This document shows positions 55,479 to 63,703 of a stretch of DNA of 64,000 nt, one piece after another (positions within the stretch are counted from its first letter, which is position 1; each line of letters starts with the position of its first letter). The position numbers were made by a program, and so were the translations under genes. The stretch spans positions 680,775 to 744,774 of the forward strand of contig NZ_JACIDF010000001.1 of NCBI RefSeq assembly GCF_014196195.1. Reading direction: 5' to 3'. The notes beneath the pieces were generated by a model. It saw only the letters and a program-made list of their open reading frames with translations. It was not told the DNA's origin and did no database searches. This DNA is from Anoxybacteroides rupiense. Its GTDB lineage: Bacteria > Bacillota > Bacilli > Bacillales > Anoxybacillaceae.

Positions 55479-56924
55479 TTATTTCATTTTCTCATTTCTT
55501 TTCACTTCGACACAACGCCCTGGTGTCGGAAATAACTTTCCAGCATTTAATAAGTTTTTCGGATTGAATACGTCACGAATATTGGTTTGTGCGGCAATTT
55601 CTTCGTCGCTGAAAATGAAACGCATTTCTTCTCGTTTTTCAATGCCCACTCCATGCTCGCCGGTGATCGATCCGCCAGCATCGGCACAAGCTTGCAGACA
55701 TTCGCTTCCAGCCGCCAATGCCATTTCTGTTTCCCCTGGTTTCCTCGAATCAAAAAGGACAAGTGGATGAAGATTTCCGTCCCCAGCATGGAAAATATTC
55801 GCGATTCGCAATCCATATTTTTCGCTTATTTGTCTGATTCGTTCTAGCACTTCCGGCAGCTTGCTCCGCGGAATCACCCCGTCTTGCACTAAGTAGTCCG
55901 GAGAAATCGCTCCCATCGCCCCAAATCCCGTTTTTCGATTCGCCCACCATCTTTCCCGTTCCTTCTCATCTTGGGCTACTTTCACTTCACGAACATTTCG
56001 GCTTCGGCATACCTTTAATATTTCTTGAATCTGTTCATCGATGCCAGCAGAAATACCATCTACTTCAATAAGCAAAAGCGCTTCAATATCTTTCGGATGC
56101 CCTACTGGAAACGCCGCTGCTTCCACCCCCTCAATCGCTGTTTTATCCATCATTTCAAGGGCAGCGGGAACAATTCCGGCGGAAATGATATCAGACACGG
56201 CTTGGCTGGCATCGGAAACTTTATCAAAATACGCCAGCACCGTTTGTTTCGCTTCAGGATTTTTTAAAATGCGAACGGTGATTTTCGTTACAATTCCTAA
56301 CGTGCCTTCCGATCCTGTCAATATTCCAAGCAAATCATATCCAGGCGGATCAAGAACTCCGTTTGTGCTTATTTCAATCATTTCCCCATTTGGCAAAACA
56401 ACTTCCAGCCCCAAAATATGGTTTGTCGTCACGCCATATTTTAAGCAGTGGGCTCCCCCGGCATTTTCAGCAACGTTCCCACCGATCGTACAACAATATT
56501 GGCTTGATGGATCAGGAGCATAATAATAGCCTTTATCAGCAATCGAATGGGTCAGCTTCAGATTTATAAAGCCCGGCTCGACCACCGCACGTCGATTTTC
56601 GAGGTCGACCGATACAAGCCGCTTCATTTTGGTTAAGCTAATGATCACCTCGCCATTTAACGGAATCGCTCCGCCGCTTAATCCCGTTCCTGCACCGCGG
56701 GCAAGAAAGGGCAAATCATACTCATGGCAATATTTCACAATCTTCGCAACTTCCTCTGCGCTATTGGGAAACACGACTGCCCTCGGTAAATGGCGATGAA
56801 TCGTAAAACCATCACAGTCATATGCAAGCAAATCTTCTTTTTTATAGAGAATCGCTGAAGTACCAACGATTTTCGCAAGATTTTCGATATGTGTATCCTT
56901 TATTTGCCCACCTTTTATCGCCAT
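55479..56924 (-). CDS. glcD: Glycolate oxidase FAD subunit GlcD
   Basis: A 481-residue FAD-binding PCMH/VAO-family flavoprotein. FAD contacts are FLARGAGTGLSGGAIPLNGE and GGNVAENAGGAHCLKYGVT. The C-terminal FAD_oxidase_C domain has NIFHAGDGNLHPLVLF and the GEHGVGIEKREEM motif. With GlcE and GlcF it oxidises glycolate (or D-lactate) to glyoxylate and passes electrons to the quinone pool. ATG 56924 overlaps the glcF stop by 10 bp, and AGGTGGGAG lies upstream. Confidence 0.94.
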   Translation of the reverse strand: MAIKGGQIKDTHIENLAKIVGTSAILYKKEDLLAYDCDGFTIHRHLPRAVVFPNSAEEVAKIVKYCHEYDLPFLARGAGTGLSGGAIPLNGEVIISLTKMKRLVSVDLENRRAVVEPGFINLKLTHSIADKGYYYAPDPSSQYCCTIGGNVAENAGGAHCLKYGVTTNHILGLEVVLPNGEMIEISTNGVLDPPGYDLLGILTGSEGTLGIVTKITVRILKNPEAKQTVLAYFDKVSDASQAVSDIISAGIVPAALEMMDKTAIEGVEAAAFPVGHPKDIEALLLIEVDGISAGIDEQIQEILKVCRSRNVREVKVAQDEKERERWWANRKTGFGAMGAISPDYLVQDGVIPRSKLPEVLERIRQISEKYGLRIANIFHAGDGNLHPLVLFDSRKPGETEMALAAGSECLQACADAGGSITGEHGVGIEKREEMRFIFSDEEIAAQTNIRDVFNPKNLLNAGKLFPTPGRCVEVKRNEKMK

Positions 56925-58282
56925 GATTCTCCCACCTTTTGTTGATCCTCTTTTTGATATGCCCAATCAAGCAACTGAACGGTATGCACAATTTTTTGGT
57001 TTCTTCCGTATTTCAGCACTCCCATCGCCATTTGCAGCATACAGCCGGGATTCCCCATCGAAATCATTTCGACCTCTTCAGGAACATGCTCCATTTTACT
57101 TTTTAGGACAGCTCCTGCCATTTCCGGATGAGTGATATTGTAAATGCCGGCACTTCCACAGCAACGGTCGGCATTCGGCATATGCACCATTTCCACCCCG
57201 GGAATGCTAAGAAGAATGTCGCGCGGCTCCCGGCGTATCCCTTGACCATGCGCTAAGTGGCATGCATCATGATACGTAATCCTTGTTTTGATTTCTGCTT
57301 TTGGCTTTTCATACCCTGTATCATAAAGATATTTAGAAATATCTTGTACCTTCGCAGCAAACCGTTCTGCTTTTTCACGCCACTCTTGATCTTCACGAAA
57401 TAATTCTGGATATTCTTTCAACATGCAGCCGCAGCCTGCTGCATTCACAATGACTGTATCGGCATCTTTAAACGCTTCGATATTCTGCTTCGCCAGCTTT
57501 CTTCCTGTTTCGCGGTCGCCGGCATGAACATGCAGCGCTCCACAACACGTTTGATTTTGTGGGATTGTCACATTATTTCCATTGCGGGTTAATACACGAA
57601 TCGTCGCTTCATTTATATCACTGAACATCACATCCATGACACATCCAGTTAAAAGGGCAACTGTCCGCTTCGTTTCCCCTTTCGCTTGAATCATGCCGGC
57701 CTGTTTGTATTTTTGGCGAACCGGCTGTTTGACTTTCGGTAAAATCGCTTCCATTTCCACTAAATGCTCCGGCATCATATGAATCAGCCGCGTCTTACGC
57801 GCCATCTTTTGCAACCCGCTCGTTTGGTAAAACTTCAACAACCTCCCTAATAAATGCAAGCGATTCGCATGCGGAAATACCCCCTCAAGAAAAAATTTGC
57901 TTACCGCTCCTTTCCATCCGGTCAATGGCATCGCTTGACGAATTTGTCCGCGCGCCTCTTCGATCAACCCTCCGACATCGACATCAGCAGGACAAGCGGT
58001 CGTACACGCTCGGCAATCAAGGCAAGCAAAAACCGGATCGGCAAACGCTTCATTCACTTCCAGCTTTCCTTCGGCAACCGATTTAATCAGATGGACGCGC
58101 CCGCGCGGAGAATGCTGTTCTTGACCCGTTTGTTCATAAGTTGGACAGGATTCCAAGCACATGCCGCAATGAACACAATCGGCCCATTTGCTTTCATCAG
58201 GAGGGTCATTCCAAAGATAATTCCCCAAGCTCGCCTCTGTACATGCCGGTGCTTGTTTTACATCGCTCTCTCTTACACTCAC
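56915..58282 (-). CDS. glcF: Glycolate oxidase iron-sulfur subunit GlcF
   Basis: A 455-residue protein. Two ferredoxin-like 4Fe-4S motifs are CVHCGMCLESCPTYEQTG and CLDCRACTTACPADVDVGG. Two CCG domains follow (NQTCCGALHVHAGDRE, NADRCCGSAGIYNI). It carries electrons from the flavin subunits to the membrane. GTG 58282 is the start, with GGAGGG 7 nt upstream that also encodes the end of the preceding gene. Middle gene of glcE-glcF-glcD. Confidence 0.94.
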   Translation of the reverse strand: MSVRESDVKQAPACTEASLGNYLWNDPPDESKWADCVHCGMCLESCPTYEQTGQEQHSPRGRVHLIKSVAEGKLEVNEAFADPVFACLDCRACTTACPADVDVGGLIEEARGQIRQAMPLTGWKGAVSKFFLEGVFPHANRLHLLGRLLKFYQTSGLQKMARKTRLIHMMPEHLVEMEAILPKVKQPVRQKYKQAGMIQAKGETKRTVALLTGCVMDVMFSDINEATIRVLTRNGNNVTIPQNQTCCGALHVHAGDRETGRKLAKQNIEAFKDADTVIVNAAGCGCMLKEYPELFREDQEWREKAERFAAKVQDISKYLYDTGYEKPKAEIKTRITYHDACHLAHGQGIRREPRDILLSIPGVEMVHMPNADRCCGSAGIYNITHPEMAGAVLKSKMEHVPEEVEMISMGNPGCMLQMAMGVLKYGRNQKIVHTVQLLDWAYQKEDQQKVGESWR

Positions 58283-58283
58283 A

Positions 58284-59609
58284 TTATATCCCTCCTACAA
58301 ATCGTCCATGATTAAGGGTAGAATGGGGGTCTATTTTTGTTTTAATACCTTCTAATAGGAAGAAATAAGACGGTTTTTCGCCCCAAACCTCTACTTTTTG
58401 CCGAAGCGCCAATGGCAAATGTTTCACAATCACGTATCCGCCAAGCGGGATCACAAACTGACGAAGCCGCTCAATGGCAGCAACAACCTCTTCGCCCGTC
58501 CCTTTGATATATATTTGACATAGTCCATGCCCAAGACCGCCATGCGCCTCAACAGCTATATTCATAGCGTCTTGTAAAATATGACTTGCTTTTATGACTT
58601 GAAGAGCATCGAGATTGACAACGCCGATTTTCAAAGCAGCCTCTATTTCGTTGCTGCTTCCGCTTTCCCTCCCATTCGGAGCGATGGTGTAAAATTGTTT
58701 CCAAAATGCTCGCGCTTCTTTTAATGGTAAAATCGTTATATTTGTTTTTGCTGGCTGAATGCGCTTGACAAAATTCTCCTGGTAATGGACAGCGCTTTCG
58801 ACATCTTCAAAGCTGATCGCTACTGTATAAGCATGATTCCCTGTTAACCGCTCCGATAAAGAAGGGCTTAACAATTCCAGGGATGTCGGTTCCATCAACG
58901 AATCTAGCAATTCCACAGCAAAAGCGCGTATTTCTTCCATCTTTCCTTCTTGAAAGGATAATAGAATAAGGCTTTCATATTTCGGAAGCGGGCGAAGCTT
59001 CAACGTTACTTCCGATATCACTCCGAGCGTCCCCATAGAACCGATAAACAGCTTGTTCATATCATAGCCAGCCACATTTTTAACCACTTTGCCGCCCGAG
59101 CGGATAATCGTTCCATTCGGGTAAACAATTCTCATTCCAATGACGCTGTCGCGAGCAGAACCATAACGAAATCGTTTCGGACCGCTGTCGTTCGCTGCAA
59201 TCACTCCACCAATCGTGGCATATTCTGGCCATATCGGATCTAACGCGATCGTTTGGTTATATTCGGCTAAATATTCCTGCAAAGATTGAAATGGTGTCCC
59301 GGCTTTAACCGTTAATGTCATGTCACCAACGTTATGCTCGACAACTCCTTTATATTCCGCCAGTGAAAGCAAAAGATCGGCGACTTCCGTTCCCCCGCCA
59401 AATCCTCTCTTCGTTCCGCCGCCGGCAATCGTTACTTTTTTTCCATGGTTGTCTGCATACATTAAAACATTGGAAATCTCCTCTTCCGACTGCGGACAAA
59501 CGGTGACCCGACCGCTATTTCCCAACGGATGTCCCACATCTTCTTCTACTTGAACGTGGCTGTCGCGCAAAATCGCCTTTAATTCTGATAAAAATTCTGT
59601 GGCGAGCAA
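58284..59609 (-). CDS. Glycolate oxidase second FAD subunit (GlcE-like)
   Basis: A 441-residue PCMH FAD-binding protein shorter than GlcD. FAD motifs are VTIAGGGTKRGFGGGTEVAD and GGVIAANDSGPKRFRYGS, with GGKVVKNVAGYDMNKLFIGS as the conserved second block. In E. coli, GlcD, GlcE and GlcF are all needed for glycolate oxidase activity. TTG 59609 is the start, with GAGGGGTG upstream. First gene of the operon, with an IclR-type operator 17 bp upstream. Confidence 0.86.
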   Translation of the reverse strand: MLATEFLSELKAILRDSHVQVEEDVGHPLGNSGRVTVCPQSEEEISNVLMYADNHGKKVTIAGGGTKRGFGGGTEVADLLLSLAEYKGVVEHNVGDMTLTVKAGTPFQSLQEYLAEYNQTIALDPIWPEYATIGGVIAANDSGPKRFRYGSARDSVIGMRIVYPNGTIIRSGGKVVKNVAGYDMNKLFIGSMGTLGVISEVTLKLRPLPKYESLILLSFQEGKMEEIRAFAVELLDSLMEPTSLELLSPSLSERLTGNHAYTVAISFEDVESAVHYQENFVKRIQPAKTNITILPLKEARAFWKQFYTIAPNGRESGSSNEIEAALKIGVVNLDALQVIKASHILQDAMNIAVEAHGGLGHGLCQIYIKGTGEEVVAAIERLRQFVIPLGGYVIVKHLPLALRQKVEVWGEKPSYFFLLEGIKTKIDPHSTLNHGRFVGGI

Positions 59610-59626
59610 TCCTCACACCCCTCATT

Positions 59627-59651
59627 GTTTCGTAATAAGAAACATTGTTTC
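59627..59651 (-). promoter_or_regulatory. IclR-type operator upstream of the glcE-like gene
   Basis: Read on the minus strand it is GAAAC, 3 nt (AAT), GTTTC, 7 nt, GAAAC. It matches the element at 55395-55419 in length, order and spacing. GAAACAATGTTTC is the classic IclR/KdgR-like core. Confidence 0.72.
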
Positions 59652-59940
59652 TATAATTTTGTGCAACGAATCCTTTAAGCATCATCACTGAAATGTATAC
59701 TACTTACCATTTATTTAATCATTTTTTCCACTATTTTTCAATTAATTTTTAGAATTTATAAAATAGTATAAATATATCATTTCCCCAGTGCTGATATGAT
59801 CTAGTATGCTACTAAAAAACAGAATGATCTTCCTGCTTCTTCTCTCGAACAAGAAACGCCAGTGAACCTATTCATTTGCCCACAAAGCGTTCCTTAGATG
59901 AAAATAAATGGCTTGAACAGCTTTTTTGCCTGCGGGAGGG
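59652..59940. other. AT-rich intergenic stretch with a repeated segment
   Basis: No gene is supported. The region 59849-59898 resembles 48371-48420 (shared ATTTG-CCACAAAGC core and similar flanks), a possible relic of a dispersed element. Confidence 0.5.
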
Positions 59941-60828
59941 TCACATAATTAGCAACGCCTCCTTCTGAATCGTTACATTCACTGGAGTTTTCGTGAGAAT
60001 CTCGCCATCGCTTTGGACAATTATCGGCGGTTCAGCGATAATTTCTACCTGTTTTCCTTTGATCATGGTGACACTTGGATGTGAAACATGCTTTCCTTTA
60101 TACGCTTTTGGAAACGTGTGTAACAGCTCCCATTTTGTGACGCTATGTACGATACAAATGTCAAAAAGTCCGTCATCGTAACAAGCATCCGGACATATTT
60201 TAATCCCTCCGCCGTAATTCGGAGTATTAGCAATGGCAATGAACCATACATTTGAAAAAGATTGAACCTCCCCGTCAATTTTTAATTGAATGCGGACGGG
60301 ACGATATTGGAATAAAGCATGCAAAACGCTCAATCCATAGGAAAGATCGCCTAACCTAACGAGATTTAATAAATCTTTATATTTAGCGGTATTGTTGATT
60401 TCGGCCACTTTGCCGTCAAATCCGATTCCCGTTACAGTCATGCAGTATTCTTCGCCAATTTTTCCAACGTCCATTTTTCTTTTCTTTCCTCTTAAAATAC
60501 GTTCCAACGCCCTTTTATAGTCCATCGGTATATCAAGAGCCCTTGCTAAATCATTTCCTGACCCTGCCGGAATAATCCCTAAAGGTATATTCGAATGAAT
60601 GAGCCCGTTTGCCACATCGTGGATTGTGCCATCGCCGCCAACGGCGACAACCGCATTGCATGCTTTAGAAGAAAACTCCTTCACTATTTCTACCGCATGT
60701 TTTGGACGTTCTGTAAAACGAACTTGATAATTTACCTGCTTCTCTTGAAGCAGCTTTTCAACCTTTTTCCAAACTTTCAGCCCTTTTCCGTTTCCCGAGA
60801 TTTTATTAACAACAAAATAATAGATCAT
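59941..60828 (-). CDS. YegS/BmrU-type lipid kinase
   Basis: A 295-residue diacylglycerol kinase catalytic-domain protein. The nucleotide-binding motif is VVAVGGDGTIHDVANGL near residue 62, followed by GIIPAGSGNDLARAL and the conserved GIGFDGKVAEIN. The C-terminal half is the typical beta sandwich ending in a QSDGE motif. It phosphorylates a lipid such as diacylglycerol at the membrane. It is not obviously the housekeeping DgkB. Monocistronic. Confidence 0.9.
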   Translation of the reverse strand: MIYYFVVNKISGNGKGLKVWKKVEKLLQEKQVNYQVRFTERPKHAVEIVKEFSSKACNAVVAVGGDGTIHDVANGLIHSNIPLGIIPAGSGNDLARALDIPMDYKRALERILRGKKRKMDVGKIGEEYCMTVTGIGFDGKVAEINNTAKYKDLLNLVRLGDLSYGLSVLHALFQYRPVRIQLKIDGEVQSFSNVWFIAIANTPNYGGGIKICPDACYDDGLFDICIVHSVTKWELLHTFPKAYKGKHVSHPSVTMIKGKQVEIIAEPPIIVQSDGEILTKTPVNVTIQKEALLIM

Positions 60829-60869
60829 ATCGATCGTTCCCTCTAATCAAAGATCGTAACATGAAAATC

Positions 60870-60916
60870 CCAAACAAGGTCCCGCTTTACATCGGGACGC
60901 TTGTTTTTCTCTTTTT
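60870..60916. terminator. Terminator-like hairpin
   Basis: ACAAGGTCCCG and CGGGACGCTTGT form a strong stem followed on the plus strand by TTTTTCTCTTTTT. On the minus strand it lies downstream of the small-protein pair (61049-61532), so it may end that transcript. Confidence 0.65.
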
Positions 60917-61048
60917 ACTTTACCGATTTGAGAATTCCGGCCATTTGCTGCTCGTGCCGAAGAAAAAATAAAGGCCCTACCGTTTTTCCTCATGAGCGGT
61001 ACTCTAAGCGATGGCAACCGTCCTTTTTTCTTGTTTTATTCCCTCTCG

Positions 61049-61201
61049 CTAAGGTAAGGTTTCGAAGGGATCAATGAGCATAGCGACATGCCATTTAGGA
61101 GACAAGAACCGCCCATTTCGCTGAGTCAATCTCATTCCGCTGACATTTGTTTCCATGTCTTTTCCTCGAATACCGGCATGCTCATCTATTTCGACTTCCA
61201 T
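61049..61201 (-). CDS. Small hypothetical protein (50 aa) in SAM-riboswitch operon
   Basis: A 50-residue protein of unknown family, acidic at the start (MEVEIDEHAGIRGKDME) and basic-aromatic later (RNGRFLSPKWHVAMLIDPF). GGAGAGGGAG precedes ATG 61201. It follows the 99-residue gene by 31 bp on the same strand and has no promoter of its own that I can see, so it is probably co-transcribed behind the SAM riboswitch. No membrane segment or metal motif is evident. Confidence 0.55.
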   Translation of the reverse strand: MEVEIDEHAGIRGKDMETNVSGMRLTQRNGRFLSPKWHVAMLIDPFETLP

Positions 61202-61232
61202 AGCTCCCTCTCCTTTTTCTTTTCTAACGTTT

Positions 61233-61532
61233 TTAATCAATCTGCCCGACCGGCAGCCCTTGCTCTCTTAGCTCCCGCCAAATGTAACGATCGAGCGCAT
61301 AGGGCTCTTCTGCTTTGAACACTTCCACTTCCGCCAACGTAAGTAACAGTTGAAACGGTTTTCCAAATGCTTGCCCATACAATAGAAAAAAGTTCGTATG
61401 GTGATCAATGTAAAAAATCGCTGTAGAATCCCATTGACGAAGCTGACGTTTTACACCGCTGGCAACATGTAAAGCGAATGAAGCAGCTTTCATATGGCAC
61501 GCCATGTACCTGCGGATCGTTTCGCTCATCAT
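61233..61532 (-). CDS. Hypothetical protein (99 aa) controlled by a SAM riboswitch
   Basis: A 99-residue protein of no recognised family. It mixes an N-terminal helix (SETIRRYMACHMKAASFAL), a beta-like core (TAIFYIDHHTNFFLLYGQA) and a C-terminal helix with LDRYIWRELREQGLPV. AAAGGGG precedes ATG 61532 (or the next ATG, 61529). The gene begins 44 bp after the SAM-riboswitch terminator, so SAM scarcity should induce it. That implies a role in sulfur amino acid or methyl-group metabolism, but no chemistry can be read from it. Confidence 0.7.
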   Translation of the reverse strand: MMSETIRRYMACHMKAASFALHVASGVKRQLRQWDSTAIFYIDHHTNFFLLYGQAFGKPFQLLLTLAEVEVFKAEEPYALDRYIWRELREQGLPVGQID

Positions 61533-61575
61533 TCTCGCCCCTTTCTCAATAAGGATGGTCACAAACGGCTCTGCC

Positions 61576-61620
61576 AAAATAAAAAGCTCTTTCCGCCATG
61601 AATGACGCGAAAAGAGCTTG
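61576..61620 (-). terminator. SAM-riboswitch terminator of the small-protein operon
   Basis: On the minus strand AAGCTCTTTTCGC pairs with GCGGAAAGAGCTT, followed by TTTATTTT. It lies between the aptamer and the ribosome-binding site. Confidence 0.85.
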
Positions 61621-61628
61621 AAGCCGTC

Positions 61629-61731
61629 CTTATCATTCAAAGCGAAGCGCTTTGCGGGTAGGAGCACCTTGCGTCAAGCGCAGGTTGCTGTGAAGTCATT
61701 GAGCCCGATCTCTCGTTCACTCTTGATAAGA
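61629..61731 (-). promoter_or_regulatory. SAM-I riboswitch (S-box), third copy
   Basis: The minus strand has CTTATCAAGAGTGAACGAG, GGGCTCAATGACTTCACAGC, AACCTGCGC...AAGGTGCTCC, TACCCGCAAAGC and closes P1 with AATGATAAG. The kink-turn, the P3-P4 core and the pseudoknot-type elements are recognisable, although it diverges clearly from the two mtn copies. A terminator follows. It controls the 99-aa and 50-aa genes. Confidence 0.87.
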
Positions 61732-61748
61732 CTTATTCAGTTATTCCT

Positions 61749-61777
61749 ATGCTACCATTATTTTATGGAAATGACAA
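61749..61777 (-). promoter_or_regulatory. Promoter for the third SAM-riboswitch leader
   Basis: The minus strand has TTGTCA (61772-61777) and TAGCAT (61749-61754) at 17 bp, about 20 bp before the aptamer. Confidence 0.6.
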
Positions 61778-61875
61778 CCATTTTTTAATTTCCAAAAACT
61801 AAGATTCATAACATCGAAATAACAAGGACTTCTTCATTACGATCGACCATCGTCGCCAGATCATTCGTCCTATTC

Positions 61876-62799
61876 CTAGCCCCCGCTAGATGATCCCCTT
61901 TCTTTTATAGGGACATATAAATGAACTTTACACTTTCCTTCCGGATCTGTTTCTGGATTATTCATACAAAATTCCAGGCACGGCCTATCATCCGCATCAT
62001 ACTCACTATTTGGCAACCACTGTCCAAATAAACTTTGATACGCAATCGCTAATTTATCAATCGTATCGTAAAACTGATATAAGGCATATAATCCGCCAGG
62101 TATTGTTTTATATTGAATATCGGGATCTTCATCTCCCTTGAAACCGGTCGGCAGCGTCACACACGCATCATAGCGGCAAGCAAATTCTTCTACAACAAGA
62201 GGATCATCCAATGAGATGCCAATAAAATCGTGCTCTGGCGGATACAATCCGTTTCGGTTTGCCCATTCGTTTAATTGATTCCATGCATAATACGTTTCTA
62301 AATAGCTACCCACATGCCTAATAAAAGCCACTTCATAGTCAGGAAGCTCTTTAATCGTTATATTCATGCTCCATATTCTCCTTAATAAATGATGGTTAGC
62401 GTAAGTATAACGTATCGGAGCAGACCATTCTTCTTGATTCTTGCTTATATCTAATGAAATATTGCGATTTTGATGTTTTTTTCTTACGTCACTGGGAACC
62501 ATGTGAAAATGTTGTTTAAAAGCAGCATTAAAATTTGAAACGGAGCCAAAACCACAGAGATTGGAGATTTCCAAGATAGATTTAGTCGTTTCAGTTAAGT
62601 AATACACCGACTTTTGCAGACGAATTTTTTTCACATAAGACATCGGTGTCATTCCAACAATCGAAGTGAAGATACGATTAAAATGATATTTCGAAAAATG
62701 GGAAACGTTGGCTAATGTATCAAGATGAATAGGCTCGTCATAATGATCATGAATATACTTGACGGCTCTTTCAATTCTTTCATAATAATCCCTTCTCAT
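61876..62799 (-). CDS. AraC family regulator with GyrI-like effector domain
   Basis: A 307-residue protein. Two AraC helix-turn-helix motifs occupy residues 1-110 (LDTLANVSHFSKYHFNRIF and ILEISNLCGFGSVSNFNAAF). The C-terminal GyrI-like small-molecule-binding domain runs from about residue 145 (MNITIKELPDYEVAFIRHVG, PGGLYALYQFYDT). This Rob/BmrR-like arrangement senses hydrophobic or drug-like ligands. No target operon is adjacent. The C-terminal Ser/Gly tail is ordinary. Confidence 0.9.
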   Translation of the reverse strand: MRRDYYERIERAVKYIHDHYDEPIHLDTLANVSHFSKYHFNRIFTSIVGMTPMSYVKKIRLQKSVYYLTETTKSILEISNLCGFGSVSNFNAAFKQHFHMVPSDVRKKHQNRNISLDISKNQEEWSAPIRYTYANHHLLRRIWSMNITIKELPDYEVAFIRHVGSYLETYYAWNQLNEWANRNGLYPPEHDFIGISLDDPLVVEEFACRYDACVTLPTGFKGDEDPDIQYKTIPGGLYALYQFYDTIDKLAIAYQSLFGQWLPNSEYDADDRPCLEFCMNNPETDPEGKCKVHLYVPIKERGSSSGG

Positions 62800-62838
62800 T
62801 TCATTGCCTCCTAATATTCGCTGAACCCTACTCTTTCA

Positions 62839-63240
62839 CTAATAGTATCGCATGGGAGCTATCACGATTTTCCCTCGTTCTTCAGCGGCAACTCTAACAC
62901 CATTATGTTTGTAAATAATTCTAATTGCACTGTTTCTAATGACTGTTCTTGAAGTGCCGTTCTTCATTACATCTTCAACAACATTTGTCGGAATCCCTCC
63001 CGTTTGATGCCCTCTTGCATATCCTATTGGCTGTCCAGCCACGGCCGCATTTTCCGAAACCGACAACACTTTGCCCCACGGGTCATAGCTGTAATTCGCG
63101 ACCGTTGTTCCATTTTCATCGACCATCCGCACGACATCGCCGCGGTAGTTGATGACATAATAGAACGGATCGCCGTTTTGGTTCGTCACCGTATTTGGTT
63201 TCCTGTTCGCCCATACCGTTTAGTCGTTATCGCCATCATA
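62839..63240 (-). pseudogene. Truncated RHS-repeat protein fragment
   Basis: The minus strand encodes RHS-core sequence: YYVINYRGDVVRMVDENG and YSYDPWGKVLSVSENAAVAG. It is preceded by RYDGDND and an in-frame stop. The usual hyperconserved RHS end (Y-x-x-ETGLYYLxxRYY) is missing; after GQPIGYA the sequence jumps to RGHQTGGIPTNVVEDVMKNG and a short C-terminal tail. It is probably an orphan, internally deleted toxin cassette left by recombination at the 3' end of an RHS locus. Confidence 0.75.
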
Positions 63241-63294
63241 TCTTCAAAAACAAATATGATGGTTATCATCGCGATAACCACCAAAAAATTCAAT

Positions 63295-63687
63295 CTAATT
63301 ATACATTTCTTTTTTTATCTTTAGAAATAATTCTATTTCTTCTGGCTCTTGCTCACTTAATCCATCAAAATGCTTCTCGGAATGCACTAATTCATCATAC
63401 CCCCAGATTGCAGAAATCCCTTCCTCGTCATATCCATAAAACTTGTAATACCATGTTTCAGGTATTTTATTTTCAATAACTTCAAATAATTCTGCCGGAT
63501 ACCAATAAGGAGTTTCGTAATCGTCAAATAAAAGATATCTTAACCCATCTTCATAAAATAATATTCCATAGACATTATAATCTCTATTAACTTCTATTCC
63601 GTTATAGGTGGTTTTTTGATTATAACCTTCTCTTACCTTTCTTGGACTAAATAAATAGCCATCATCTGTAATACATCTAACCTTCAA
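63295..63687 (-). CDS. Probable immunity protein of an RHS-type toxin
   Basis: A 130-residue acidic, aromatic-rich cytoplasmic protein (NVYGILFYEDGLRYLLFDDY, ETPYWYPAELFEVIE, ETWYYKFYG). It directly follows the toxin C-terminus with a 16-bp gap. TTG 63687 is the start, with AGGAG upstream. The first half resembles small beta-barrel SH3-like immunity proteins, but I cannot name the family. Position right after a polymorphic-toxin tip is the main argument. Confidence 0.65.
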   Translation of the reverse strand: MKVRCITDDGYLFSPRKVREGYNQKTTYNGIEVNRDYNVYGILFYEDGLRYLLFDDYETPYWYPAELFEVIENKIPETWYYKFYGYDEEGISAIWGYDELVHSEKHFDGLSEQEPEEIELFLKIKKEMYN

Positions 63688-63703
63688 ACATTATTCACTC
63701 CTA

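Noticed and set aside
55547..56523. Several frames opposite glcD
   Set aside because: They mirror the codon pattern of glcD on the other strand and have no independent start signals.
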